NCBI GenBank assembly: GCA_030609765.1
Contig: JAUWTE010000131.1
Span: forward strand, 1-7,859
Source of the DNA: Acidobacteriota bacterium
Lineage (GTDB): Bacteria > Acidobacteriota > UBA890
Reading direction: 5' to 3'
DNA length: 7,859 bases
The notes under the pieces are model-generated. The model searched no databases. It was not told the origin of the DNA and worked only from the letters and a program-made list of their open reading frames with translations. The position numbers and the translations under genes were made by a program. Below, piece after piece: positions 1 through 5,974 of the stretch (its first letter is position 1; every line of letters starts with the position of its first letter).

Positions 1-2
1 AC

Positions 3-266
3 GAGCTCACTCACCTATTGCAGGCGCTCCGCCTCGTGCCCCAAGGCGAGGTGCAGTGCGATATCTGGACGCTCGCGCGTGGGCGCCTTTTCACCGATGA
101 GCAGCCCTGCTACCTGCAGCTTCCATCGCCCATCCGACGCAACTGGCGCCGGTATTCTGCTCGAGTGCGCTATCTGTGTGAGCGAGCGATCAGCGAGCGC
201 AGCACCCGGCGCACCTACATTCAGTGGCTGAAGCAGGAGCTAGCGAAGTTGGGCGCTGACGACTAG
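3..266 (+). CDS. 3' end of an unrecognised protein (5' truncated by window edge)
   Basis: The reading frame is open from the first complete codon at position 3 to a TAG stop at 264-266, so this is most likely the C-terminal 87 residues of a longer protein. A TTG at 18 could be a start, but nothing like a ribosome binding site can be judged so near the edge. The visible protein has a mixed first half (around VPQGEVQCDIWTLARGRLF) and then a strongly basic, Arg- and Trp-rich stretch (SPIRRNWRRYSARVRYLCER), ending in a helical-looking QWLKQELAKL tail. I do not recognise the family. The basic tail could bind nucleic acid, but that is only a guess. The gene converges on threonine synthase and ends within their shared palindrome. 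Confidence 0.55.
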   Translation, partial: ELTHLLQALRLVPQGEVQCDIWTLARGRLFTDEQPCYLQLPSPIRRNWRRYSARVRYLCERAISERSTRRTYIQWLKQELAKLGADD

Positions 267-293
267 CCCGGACTTCTCAGAGGTCCGGGCTAG
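263..293. terminator. Shared convergent hairpin holding both stop codons
   Basis: CTAGCCCGGAC (263-273) is the exact reverse complement of GTCCGGGCTAG (283-293), an 11-bp perfect GC-rich stem. The stem can extend inward by a G-T pair and two more pairs, leaving a three-base loop (277-279). The plus-strand gene stops with TAG at 264-266 in the left arm, and the minus-strand threonine synthase stops with TAG at 292-290 in the right arm. Position and symmetry suggest a bidirectional transcription end point. Neither strand has a T-tract after the stem, so it is not a classic intrinsic terminator; it may instead stabilise 3' ends or need a factor. The arm resembles the ends of the repeat at 5686-5869. 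Confidence 0.6.
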
Positions 294-1507
294 AGGTCGG
301 AGAGCTTCACGGGTTCGGGTATCGGTAGAGGCGGCGGCGCGGCGTTGGGGCCGGCCCCGGTCAGGAGGATGCCGACACGATCCTCTGGCCCGATGGTGCC
401 GCTCCGGATCAACTGCTGGAGACCAGCCAGCCCCGCCGCAGCGGCCGGCTGCACAAATCGACCCGTCGAGGTCGCGATCTCCACCTGGGCCGTGAGAATC
501 TCATCGTCGGTCACCTTGACCGCCAGCCCTCCCGTTTCACGCGCCCAGCGCAATGCCCGCGCACCACTGGGCGGTGTGGGGTTGGAGATCGCACCCGCCA
601 CCGTACGGGCGGAACCGACCTCCATGGGCACGTCCATGCCGTTCTCCCAGGCCGAGGCAATCGGCGAGCATCCCTCGGCCTGCACCGCCACCAACCGCGG
701 CGAGCGCTCGACCAACCCCCATTCGACAACCTCACTGAAGCCCTTGCCGATAGCCGAGAAGTTGCCTCCACTGCTGGTGGGCACCAGAAACCAGTCGAAG
801 GGTTGCTCCACGCTCTGCTCGGCGATCTCGTAGGCAATCGTCTTCTGCCCTTCGACACGTAGCGCCGAGTCGGAGTTCACGAAAACTACGCCGTTTTCCG
901 CGCCCCAGATCAGGCTGGTTTCGTAGATCTGGCCATAGGGGGCGTCGATGCGCACAAGATCGGCCCCATGAACCGCTATGGGAGCCAGCTTCTCAGCTGG
1001 TGTCGTGGCACCAACCCAGACCTTTGCCCGTAGCCCGGCACGGGCCGCGTATGCCGCTACCGAGCGCGCCATATTGCCGGTGCTCACTGTGCCGATCGAC
1101 TCGATGCCGGCGGCAGACAAAACGGCGACTGCCACCGCGGTGCCTCTGTCCTTGAATGAGCCCGTGGGATTGCGGCTTTCGTCCTTCAACCACAGGTCCT
1201 CGCACCCCACCGTATTCCCCAGACGCAGGGCTCGAAGAAGTGGCGAGCCGCCCTCCCCCATCCGTACTCGCGCGATGGCGCTTTCGTCGAAGTCCGGAGC
1301 AAGCAAATCTCGATATCGCCACACGCCTCCAACGACACCCGAGGAGTCGGCGCAACCGCTGGCCCACGCCGGCTCGAGAACCTGATCCCGCAGGGGCGGC
1401 GCAACGAACTCCAGCGCTTCACCACAGTCTGAGCAACGAAGAGCGTGCAAGCCAAATGCCTGCCGCGCCCCACACGAACTACAGGAAAGCTCGATGTCGT
1501 CGATCAT
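290..1507 (-). CDS. thrC: Threonine synthase
   Basis: This 405-residue protein is a fold-type II PLP enzyme that should convert O-phospho-L-homoserine to L-threonine and phosphate, the last step of threonine synthesis, in the cytoplasm. A small N-terminal zinc-ribbon-like segment has CxxC pairs at Cys9/Cys12 and Cys25/Cys28, as in many threonine synthases. The motif NPTGSFKDRG (residues 113-122) places the PLP Schiff-base lysine at Lys119. STGNMARSVA (142-151) is the substrate/cofactor loop, TSSGGN (244-249) is the glycine-rich phosphate-binding loop, and LLTGAGPN (381-388) is near the C-terminal end of the fold. Length is normal for the short bacterial class. The start is the first ATG of the frame; a GGGAGG lies about 17 nt upstream, further than ideal. 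The gene follows the DNA glycosylase gene by 100 bp on the same strand and may be co-transcribed. A related PLP lyase such as threonine dehydratase is less likely because of the zinc-ribbon and SFKDRG context. Confidence 0.9.
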   Translation of the reverse strand: MIDDIELSCSSCGARQAFGLHALRCSDCGEALEFVAPPLRDQVLEPAWASGCADSSGVVGGVWRYRDLLAPDFDESAIARVRMGEGGSPLLRALRLGNTVGCEDLWLKDESRNPTGSFKDRGTAVAVAVLSAAGIESIGTVSTGNMARSVAAYAARAGLRAKVWVGATTPAEKLAPIAVHGADLVRIDAPYGQIYETSLIWGAENGVVFVNSDSALRVEGQKTIAYEIAEQSVEQPFDWFLVPTSSGGNFSAIGKGFSEVVEWGLVERSPRLVAVQAEGCSPIASAWENGMDVPMEVGSARTVAGAISNPTPPSGARALRWARETGGLAVKVTDDEILTAQVEIATSTGRFVQPAAAAGLAGLQQLIRSGTIGPEDRVGILLTGAGPNAAPPPLPIPEPVKLSDL

Positions 1508-1607
1508 GGTCTCAGATGATCCTGCCTCCCAGACTCACCACACTTTCAGCACGGCCTGCTAGGTATGCATGCTTCCAGGAGTTGGGAGGGCCGCAGATGG
1601 AGGAAAT

Positions 1608-2513
1608 TCAGATCAGGCCGTTCTTGAGGAGCTCGGCATAGATGTAGATGGCGGCGTACCCGCGCAGATCTCCCCACGGCTCCGCCCAACCCTGAGCCGT
1701 TTGCTCGTCGATCTCCTCTGTATCGAAAACATTGCGACCAATCCAGCGACGTAAGGCAGAATCCGCCGACGGGAAGCAATCCAGACGCCCGTACCCCGCG
1801 AGCGCGGTGATCTGGGCACCCAGCGGCCCGATCCCCTTGCAGCTCCGCAGCTCACTCAAGAGCGTGTCGAGCGGTCGTCGGGCAAGTCCCTTCAGATCGA
1901 GATCGCCGGAGGTCACGCAGTTAGCCAGGCTGTGGAGTTGCTCGGCCTGCTGAGCCGTAAGCGATCCTCCGACCAAATCCTTCGGCTTGCGCACAGCCAG
2001 GCTCTCGGCATCGGGGAAGGCACAGAATGTGTGTCCCGCGTAGGCGACGCTGTAGGAGATGCGCTCAGCCAACGCTGATAGGCTGGCGCGGAAGAAGTGT
2101 GTAGACCCAGGCTGGCTCGCGATGGAGAGCGCCAAGACTTCGAAGGGGAAAGGTCGTAGCGGTGCTTTGAGGCCGTGGTGATCGCGGCTGAGCCCGTACA
2201 TGTGCGGGTCGCTGCGGCAACGCTCGTAGAAGGGGGCGAGGTCCTGGTCCATGCCCATCATGCGAGACAACACCCTGCTGATCGGGCGCTCGTCCTGCTC
2301 GGTGCCGTTCATCAGAGTGATGATCAGCTCAGGACGCTGCTCGACTCCCAAGCTGCTCACCAGCGCCAAGCGCATGCGGCCATCGAGGTCCAGCAACCGT
2401 GTGTAGCGCTTGCCATCGAAGACATCAATGGAATCATCAGGCCCTGGAGACAGCAGGGCAGCGGTCCGCTCGAAGCTGAATGGCGATGGGGGACTTAGGC
2501 GATACTCGTGCAT
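1608..2513 (-). CDS. HhH-GPD superfamily DNA glycosylase (AlkA/OGG1-like)
   Basis: This 301-residue cytoplasmic protein looks like a base-excision DNA glycosylase of the helix-hairpin-helix GPD superfamily, removing damaged (probably alkylated) bases. The N-terminal 100 or so residues resemble the beta-rich AlkA/OGG1 N-domain (DGKRYTRLLDLDGRMRLALV, about 34-53). The catalytic core follows from PFPFEVLALSIASQ (121-134). The hairpin is LRSCKGIGPLGAQITAL (222-238), and FPSADSALRRW (247-257) carries the likely catalytic Asp251, the GPD aspartate. The cysteine cluster of the iron-sulfur MutY/Nth branch is absent, which favours the AlkA-like branch. There is no N-terminal Ada domain. The ATG at 2513 fits the conserved start; the upstream Shine-Dalgarno match is weak. 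The gene is divergent from the OmpW-like gene and is the first of a possible two-gene unit with thrC. Exact substrate specificity cannot be read from the sequence. Confidence 0.82.
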   Translation of the reverse strand: MHEYRLSPPSPFSFERTAALLSPGPDDSIDVFDGKRYTRLLDLDGRMRLALVSSLGVEQRPELIITLMNGTEQDERPISRVLSRMMGMDQDLAPFYERCRSDPHMYGLSRDHHGLKAPLRPFPFEVLALSIASQPGSTHFFRASLSALAERISYSVAYAGHTFCAFPDAESLAVRKPKDLVGGSLTAQQAEQLHSLANCVTSGDLDLKGLARRPLDTLLSELRSCKGIGPLGAQITALAGYGRLDCFPSADSALRRWIGRNVFDTEEIDEQTAQGWAEPWGDLRGYAAIYIYAELLKNGLI

Positions 2514-2539
2514 GGCTCGCAGTCGCTGGTTAAGGCCAT

Positions 2540-2545
2540 GTTATA
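2540..2545 (-). promoter_or_regulatory. Possible -10 element for the DNA glycosylase gene
   Basis: On the minus strand this reads TATAAC, five of six to the sigma-70 consensus, in an otherwise GC-rich region. It lies 26 nt ahead of the glycosylase ATG, giving a leader of roughly 20 nt. The -35 candidate (TTGTGT, 19 bp further upstream) is poor, so this is a weak call. Confidence 0.22.
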
Positions 2546-2610
2546 GATTTTGCCGTGTCGCCGCACACAATTCGTCGTGAACGCGCTGCCCCCATCGTCG
2601 TGCACTCCGC

Positions 2611-2616
2611 TAGAAT
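2611..2616 (+). promoter_or_regulatory. Possible -10 element for the OmpW/protease unit
   Basis: TAGAAT matches five of six sigma-70 -10 bases and would give a leader of about 46 nt before the ATG at 2669. No convincing -35 is present 16-18 bp upstream, so an activator or another sigma factor would be needed if this is used. Confidence 0.2.
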
Positions 2617-2668
2617 TGTGGCGAGGTGTCCTATTCGACCTGCATCGAGTCCAAGGCTGGAGATTCTC

Positions 2669-3331
2669 ATGAGGAAAATCAGACTGTCGTCGGCAGTCAG
2701 CCGGCGGTTGCCCTTCTTGGTGTTCATCCTTTGCCTCATGGCGACGCCTGCCATGGCTCAGGATGAGTCAGATGGCCAACGAGGGTGGAGTGTTGGCGCG
2801 CGCGGCATCTTTGTGACGTTTTCCGAATCGAGCCTGGATACCACGGCCGGCGTCAGTGGCGTTGCTGCTTTCCGGTTCACGCCGAGCTTCGACGTCGAGC
2901 TCGAGGCGGGGTACATCCGGCCCAACAGCCAAGGTGACGTCCTTGCGGCTGGCACGCTCAGCTTGATGCCGGTGCGCGGCACGCTTCGATTTGTCCCCTG
3001 GCGAATCGGCAGCGCCCTGCCCTATGTCGGCGGTGGAGCCGGCTACTACATCGCCAGCTTCACTGTCGATACTGCCACTGTTGATCGCCTTGCGGCGCTT
3101 GGTTTCGCGGTCAGCCAGGACGTCGACAGCGCCTTCGGAGCACATGTAGCCGGCGGTCTCGAATGGCAAACAGGGCGGTGGGTTATCGGAGTCGACGTCA
3201 AGTACGTCTTCAGCAAAGCCAACGCCAGCGCAACAATCAACGACCTGGTGACCGGATTGGTGATAGAAGACCCCGCCGAAATCGATCTCAATGGACTCTG
3301 GATAGCGGGTGGATTCCGTATCAACTTCTGA
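2669..3331 (+). CDS. OmpW-family outer membrane beta-barrel protein
   Basis: This 220-residue exported protein is probably a small outer membrane barrel. An upstream in-frame ATG at 2555 is open, but the start at 2669 is preferred. GGAG (2659-2662) sits 6 nt before it, and it gives a clean signal peptide: basic n-region MRKIRLSSAVSRR, hydrophobic core LPFLVFILCLM, and cleavage after TPAMA (residue 30). The mature part alternates hydrophobic and polar residues. It has OmpW-like landmarks: GVAAFRFTPSFDVELEAGY (about 64-82), PYVGGGAGYY (118-127), FGAHVAGGLEWQ (156-167), VDVKYVF (175-181) and a final aromatic strand ending GGFRINF, whose terminal Phe suits BAM recognition. Size is normal for OmpW-type barrels, which form narrow hydrophobic channels. 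It leads a likely two-gene unit, with the subtilase gene starting 30 bp after its stop. A generic OmpA/OprF-like barrel is the alternative; the ligand is unknown. Confidence 0.78.
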   Translation: MRKIRLSSAVSRRLPFLVFILCLMATPAMAQDESDGQRGWSVGARGIFVTFSESSLDTTAGVSGVAAFRFTPSFDVELEAGYIRPNSQGDVLAAGTLSLMPVRGTLRFVPWRIGSALPYVGGGAGYYIASFTVDTATVDRLAALGFAVSQDVDSAFGAHVAGGLEWQTGRWVIGVDVKYVFSKANASATINDLVTGLVIEDPAEIDLNGLWIAGGFRINF

Positions 3332-3361
3332 CGAGCTTTCAGAACCCGAGGAACGAAGATC

Positions 3362-5026
3362 ATGCCCTTCACAGATCATCATTCGTGGCGCGGGACGGTG
3401 CTGGTGGCCGTCGTCTTCATCATCGCTCTGGGAACAACATCCGACATTTTTCCAGCCGAGGCTGCACCGCTCGGAGCGGCACCGGCGGGGGCAGTGCCTG
3501 AGTTGGAGGACGCTGCGCTCGCAGTGCCTCCACAGCGAGGTACCCCCCGGCCGCCTCGTCCCATAGTTCGGCGCGTCCTCAGCCCCAATGGCACACAGGT
3601 GGAAGAGATTCCCGACGCGGTAATCAACCTGCAGGCCTCATCCGCTCTATCGGCATCCGGGGCCCGCGCCCACGCCAAGCTGGACGCAGCCCTCGATGGC
3701 CTGTTTCGCGCATTCAATGCGGGCGGGGCCGGCGCCGCGGCAGCCTACGCCAGGTCGCAGCGGTTGGAGTGGCGCGGCGGCAGGGTGCTGGCCCGCATCG
3801 ATACGGGATGGCCAACCAAAAAAGGACGTCTCGAGGAAGCCAGCAGCCGCTTGCTGGTCGACAACCTGCTGATCGAGTTGGACGAGGCCGATGCGAGGGT
3901 TCGCCGCACGTGGGGACCGTACATCGAGGCCATGGTTCCCATGGCAGCTTTCGAGGATCTGCTCGGTCGTGATCTCCCGCCGGAGGATCGCGTTCACACC
4001 AAATCCTTCGTCGAGGACGACGATATCGAGAATGATGAGGAGCACGGAACGGCTGTGTCCGAAATCATCTACGACATCGTACCGGAGGTCGAGCTCTACC
4101 TGAGCAACATCGAGACCTCGGGAGACCTGGACTCCGCCGTCACGTGGATGATCGATAATGACGTCCATGTGATCAACATGTCGTTGGGCTTTTTCGCTGC
4201 CGGCCCCGGTAACGGTACCGGCCCGATTGTTGATATCGTCGAGCGCGCCCCGCAGCGGAACATCCCCTTCGTCACGTCGGCTGGCAACCAAGCTGATCGC
4301 CACTGGATCGGCCCGTACGAGGACGACGATGACGATGGCTTCAATGACTTCGCCCCCGGCGACGAGAGCAACGCGTTCATGGCATCCGCCGGCGACGAGA
4401 TCGATATCTTCATGTCCTGGGACTTCAACGACTACTCGTCATCGAGCCAGGATTTCGATCTTCTTCTCCTCGACAGCTCGGGCCGGATCATCGCGCAATC
4501 GAGGTCGCGACAGCAAGGGAACGTCGGGGACTGGGCCTCCGAGGATATTTCGATCCTCGCGCCCCGCAACGGCACCTACCATATCGTCATCCAACGGATC
4601 AGCGCCTCCCTGCCCGAGATCCTCCAGCTGCACACCTTCTTCTCGGGCCTGCAGTTCGTGGAGCCCGAGATGAGCCTGACGATTCCCGCCGATGGAAGAG
4701 AGGTCGTCGCCGCTGGTGCCCTCTATCAGGGCAATGGGCGCCCGGAGTTCTTCTCATCCAGGGGGCCAACGAAGGATGGGCGCATCAAGCCCGACTTCGG
4801 TGCCCCGGATGGAGTCTCGACGGAGACCTACGGCCCGGTGGGGTTCTTCGGAACCTCGGCCGCCGCGCCACACACCGCTGGAGCCGTCGCGCTGCTGGTC
4901 GGGCGTCTAGGACTGACGAATCCGATGCAGACGATCGAGATGCTAATAGCGCGCGCCAGGGACGTGTCGCCTGACGGGCGGGACAACATCACGGGGTGGG
5001 GCCGGCTGTCCGTTTTGCCGCAGTGA
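3362..5026 (+). CDS. Secreted subtilisin-family (S8) protein lacking an obvious catalytic Asp
   Basis: This 554-residue exported protein belongs to the S8 subtilase family. GAGGA (3348-3352) lies 9 nt before the ATG. A signal peptide has a hydrophobic core at about residues 12-24, with likely cleavage near AEA|AP (34/35), followed by an Ala/Pro-rich linker to about 70 and an N-terminal domain to about 195. The catalytic part shows EHGTAVSEI with His228, VINMSLG (269-275), TSAGN with oxyanion Asn309, SSRGPTKDGRIKPD (465-478) and FGTSAAAPH with Ser499. Between Asn309 and Ser499 sits an insert: an acidic stretch (DDDDDGFNDF, 321-330) that may bind calcium, then a beta-sandwich resembling a pre-peptidase C-terminal (PPC) domain (about 335-432, including DFDLLLLDSSGRI and NGTYHIVIQRI). 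The expected VAVIDxG strand before His228 is not seen, and IDTGW at 146-150 fits poorly, so activity is in doubt. The gene probably shares a transcript with the OmpW-like gene. Confidence 0.85.
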   Translation: MPFTDHHSWRGTVLVAVVFIIALGTTSDIFPAEAAPLGAAPAGAVPELEDAALAVPPQRGTPRPPRPIVRRVLSPNGTQVEEIPDAVINLQASSALSASGARAHAKLDAALDGLFRAFNAGGAGAAAAYARSQRLEWRGGRVLARIDTGWPTKKGRLEEASSRLLVDNLLIELDEADARVRRTWGPYIEAMVPMAAFEDLLGRDLPPEDRVHTKSFVEDDDIENDEEHGTAVSEIIYDIVPEVELYLSNIETSGDLDSAVTWMIDNDVHVINMSLGFFAAGPGNGTGPIVDIVERAPQRNIPFVTSAGNQADRHWIGPYEDDDDDGFNDFAPGDESNAFMASAGDEIDIFMSWDFNDYSSSSQDFDLLLLDSSGRIIAQSRSRQQGNVGDWASEDISILAPRNGTYHIVIQRISASLPEILQLHTFFSGLQFVEPEMSLTIPADGREVVAAGALYQGNGRPEFFSSRGPTKDGRIKPDFGAPDGVSTETYGPVGFFGTSAAAPHTAGAVALLVGRLGLTNPMQTIEMLIARARDVSPDGRDNITGWGRLSVLPQ

Positions 5027-5042
5027 GCCGATAGCTAGCCTC

Positions 5043-5056
5043 CGAGTGCAAACTCG
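5043..5056. terminator. Weak hairpin between convergent subtilase and STAS genes
   Basis: CGAGT (5043-5047) pairs with ACTCG (5052-5056) around a GCAA loop of the stable GNRA type, 17 nt after the subtilase stop. A second small palindrome, TGAGCT/AGCTCA (5124-5129 with 5133-5138), lies nearer the STAS stop. Neither stem is long nor followed by a T-run, so termination here is only suggested by position between converging genes. The rest of 5027-5155 holds no ORF. Confidence 0.25.
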
Positions 5057-5155
5057 AACGGGGGCACGCTGGGCAAACCTCGAACTCTAAGGGAACCTCC
5101 GGGCACACTCTGAGCGAACCAGGTGAGCTCCGAGCTCAGGGGGTGAGGTTCGAAA

Positions 5156-5503
5156 CTACGTGCCGTCGGTGAAGCTGGCCACCGCTTCAGCCTCGTCGCT
5201 GAAGGACTCGAAGACGCTGATCAGCTGCGTAAACTGCAGCAAATCGCGAATCTTCGCGGTCAGGTTTAACAGCTTGAGCTCAGCTCCACGGTTGGTCGCG
5301 GTGGTGTAGCTCGCCACCAGCTCGCCGACGCCGGCGCTATCCATATAGGTGACCTTCCCGAGGTTCAGGAGAATGGACTTCTCCTCCCGATCGAGCAGGT
5401 CCCGGATAATCTGTCGCAGACGGACATCGCCAGAACCGAGCGTGAGCTTGCCCTTCAGATCAATGATGACCACACCTTCCTCGCGCCGCTCAGTCCACTT
5501 CAT
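5156..5503 (-). CDS. STAS-domain anti-sigma factor antagonist (SpoIIAA/RsbV-like)
   Basis: This 115-residue cytoplasmic protein is essentially a single STAS domain. Proteins of this class bind an anti-sigma serine kinase of the SpoIIAB/RsbW type when unphosphorylated and so free a sigma factor, or act in a similar partner-switching circuit. The fold runs from the first strands (GVVIIDLKGKLTLGSGD, 10-26) through SILLNLGKVTYMDSAGVGELV (43-63) to ELKLLNLTAKIRDLLQFTQL (75-94). In YMDSAGVGELV, Ser56 is the expected phosphorylation site. GGAGG at 5511-5515 is spaced 7 nt from the ATG, an excellent ribosome binding site that fixes the start. No kinase, phosphatase or sigma gene is adjacent, so its partners must be encoded elsewhere. 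It is convergent with the subtilase gene and divergent from the gamma-glutamyltransferase gene. Which sigma factor or output it controls cannot be told. Confidence 0.88.
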   Translation of the reverse strand: MKWTERREEGVVIIDLKGKLTLGSGDVRLRQIIRDLLDREEKSILLNLGKVTYMDSAGVGELVASYTTATNRGAELKLLNLTAKIRDLLQFTQLISVFESFSDEAEAVASFTDGT

Positions 5504-5685
5504 CTGCTCTCCTCCAGGGTCCGCTTATTGGGTCGTAATAGGAATAGTCCGTGATACCGGAAATAGTCGCAGCTTGGTGGCCACTACGCTACCACCGGCC
5601 TTGTTTTGCCGCAAATGAAAGGATGCGGACCCAACGGAGTGAATCTCGGCTGATGAGAAAGGTCGTTATCACGCCAGAAGGGACA

Positions 5686-5869
5686 CTAGCCCGGGTTTCT
5701 CAACGGGTCGCGGCTGCGCGGGCGCAATGACTCGCGATGACTGCGTTGCGCTTGATTCGAGTGCTTGACGTACTGCACGAGTACGCCTGCACACTCGAAC
5801 CGGCGCGCGCCTTGTCCTCGCGACCCTTGCACCCGCTCGCTTCGCGACCCGTTGAGAAACCCGGGCTAG
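5686..5869. repeat. 184-bp MITE-like inverted-repeat element
   Basis: The 27 bases at 5686-5712 (starting CTAGCCCGGGTTTCTCAACG) are the exact reverse complement of those at 5843-5869. The symmetry continues inward: the next stretch on each side is imperfectly complementary, TTCGAGTG (5756-5763) pairs exactly with CACTCGAA (5792-5799) on the same centre (5777.5), and CGTACT/AGTACG (5769-5774, 5780-5785) closes the tip. The whole unit can therefore fold into one long hairpin. There is no transposase or other gene inside. The outermost CTAG on both sides is itself a palindrome, so it could be either repeat end or a 4-bp target duplication; beyond it no direct repeat is seen. This is the structure expected of a MITE or a large REP-like element, in the divergent region 105 bp before the ggt start. 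Confidence 0.8.
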
Positions 5870-5876
5870 AACCCTG

Positions 5877-5904
5877 TTGAGGTTGGCCGCACGTTTGCTA
5901 GGCT
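5877..5904 (+). promoter_or_regulatory. Candidate sigma-70-like promoter for ggt
   Basis: TTGAGG (5877-5882) is followed after 16 bp by TAGGCT (5899-5904), which is preceded by TGC as in an extended -10. The matches are four of six and three of six, so the call rests mostly on spacing and location, immediately downstream of the inverted-repeat element and about 70 nt ahead of the ATG. A near-repeat, GGCCGCACGTTTG (5885-5897) and GGCCGCACGTCTG (5913-5925), overlaps the spacer and the start region and could be a regulator site. Confidence 0.27.
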
Positions 5905-5974
5905 CTCTCATGGGCCGCACGTCTGACGTTTGTGAATCCCCGAAGCCCTGCCGTCCCGACACCGGAGAGAGCCG

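Larger units (their letters stand above)
5504..5974. other. 471-bp divergent intergenic region
   Basis: No convincing gene lies here. The part next to the STAS gene (5504-5685) should hold its promoter, but I see only weak AT-rich candidates (for example TATTAC on the minus strand near 5535-5540). The middle is the inverted-repeat element. The last 105 bp lead into ggt and carry a candidate promoter and a 13-bp near-repeat. A long minus-strand open frame (5669-6472) crosses the element and the start of ggt, but it looks like a GC-rich shadow. Confidence 0.6.

Noticed and set aside
345..833. 162-codon plus-strand open frame opposite threonine synthase
   Set aside because: It is a shadow of the conserved minus-strand gene, without any family signature.
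2555..2668. Upstream in-frame ATG extending the OmpW-like protein by 38 residues
   Set aside because: The extension would bury the signal peptide. The ATG at 2669 has GGAG at good spacing and begins a textbook signal peptide.
2768..3382. 204-codon minus-strand open frame opposite the OmpW-like gene
   Set aside because: It is antisense to a gene with a signal peptide and barrel pattern, and has no recognisable content.
3797..3811. ARIDTGW in the subtilase as the catalytic Asp motif (Asp147)
   Set aside because: The residue two before Asp is Arg, where a hydrophobic residue is expected, and Trp follows the Gly. It lies 81 residues before the His, inside what looks like the N-terminal domain. 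Kept only as a remote alternative.
3647..4303. 218-codon minus-strand open frame opposite the subtilase
   Set aside because: It is a shadow of the catalytic-domain coding sequence. The plus strand carries the conserved motifs.
5062..5120. Loose repeat of GGGCAC followed by GC and AACC (5062-5079 and 5101-5120)
   Set aside because: The two copies need gaps and several mismatches to align. This is not distinguishable from chance in a GC-rich spacer.
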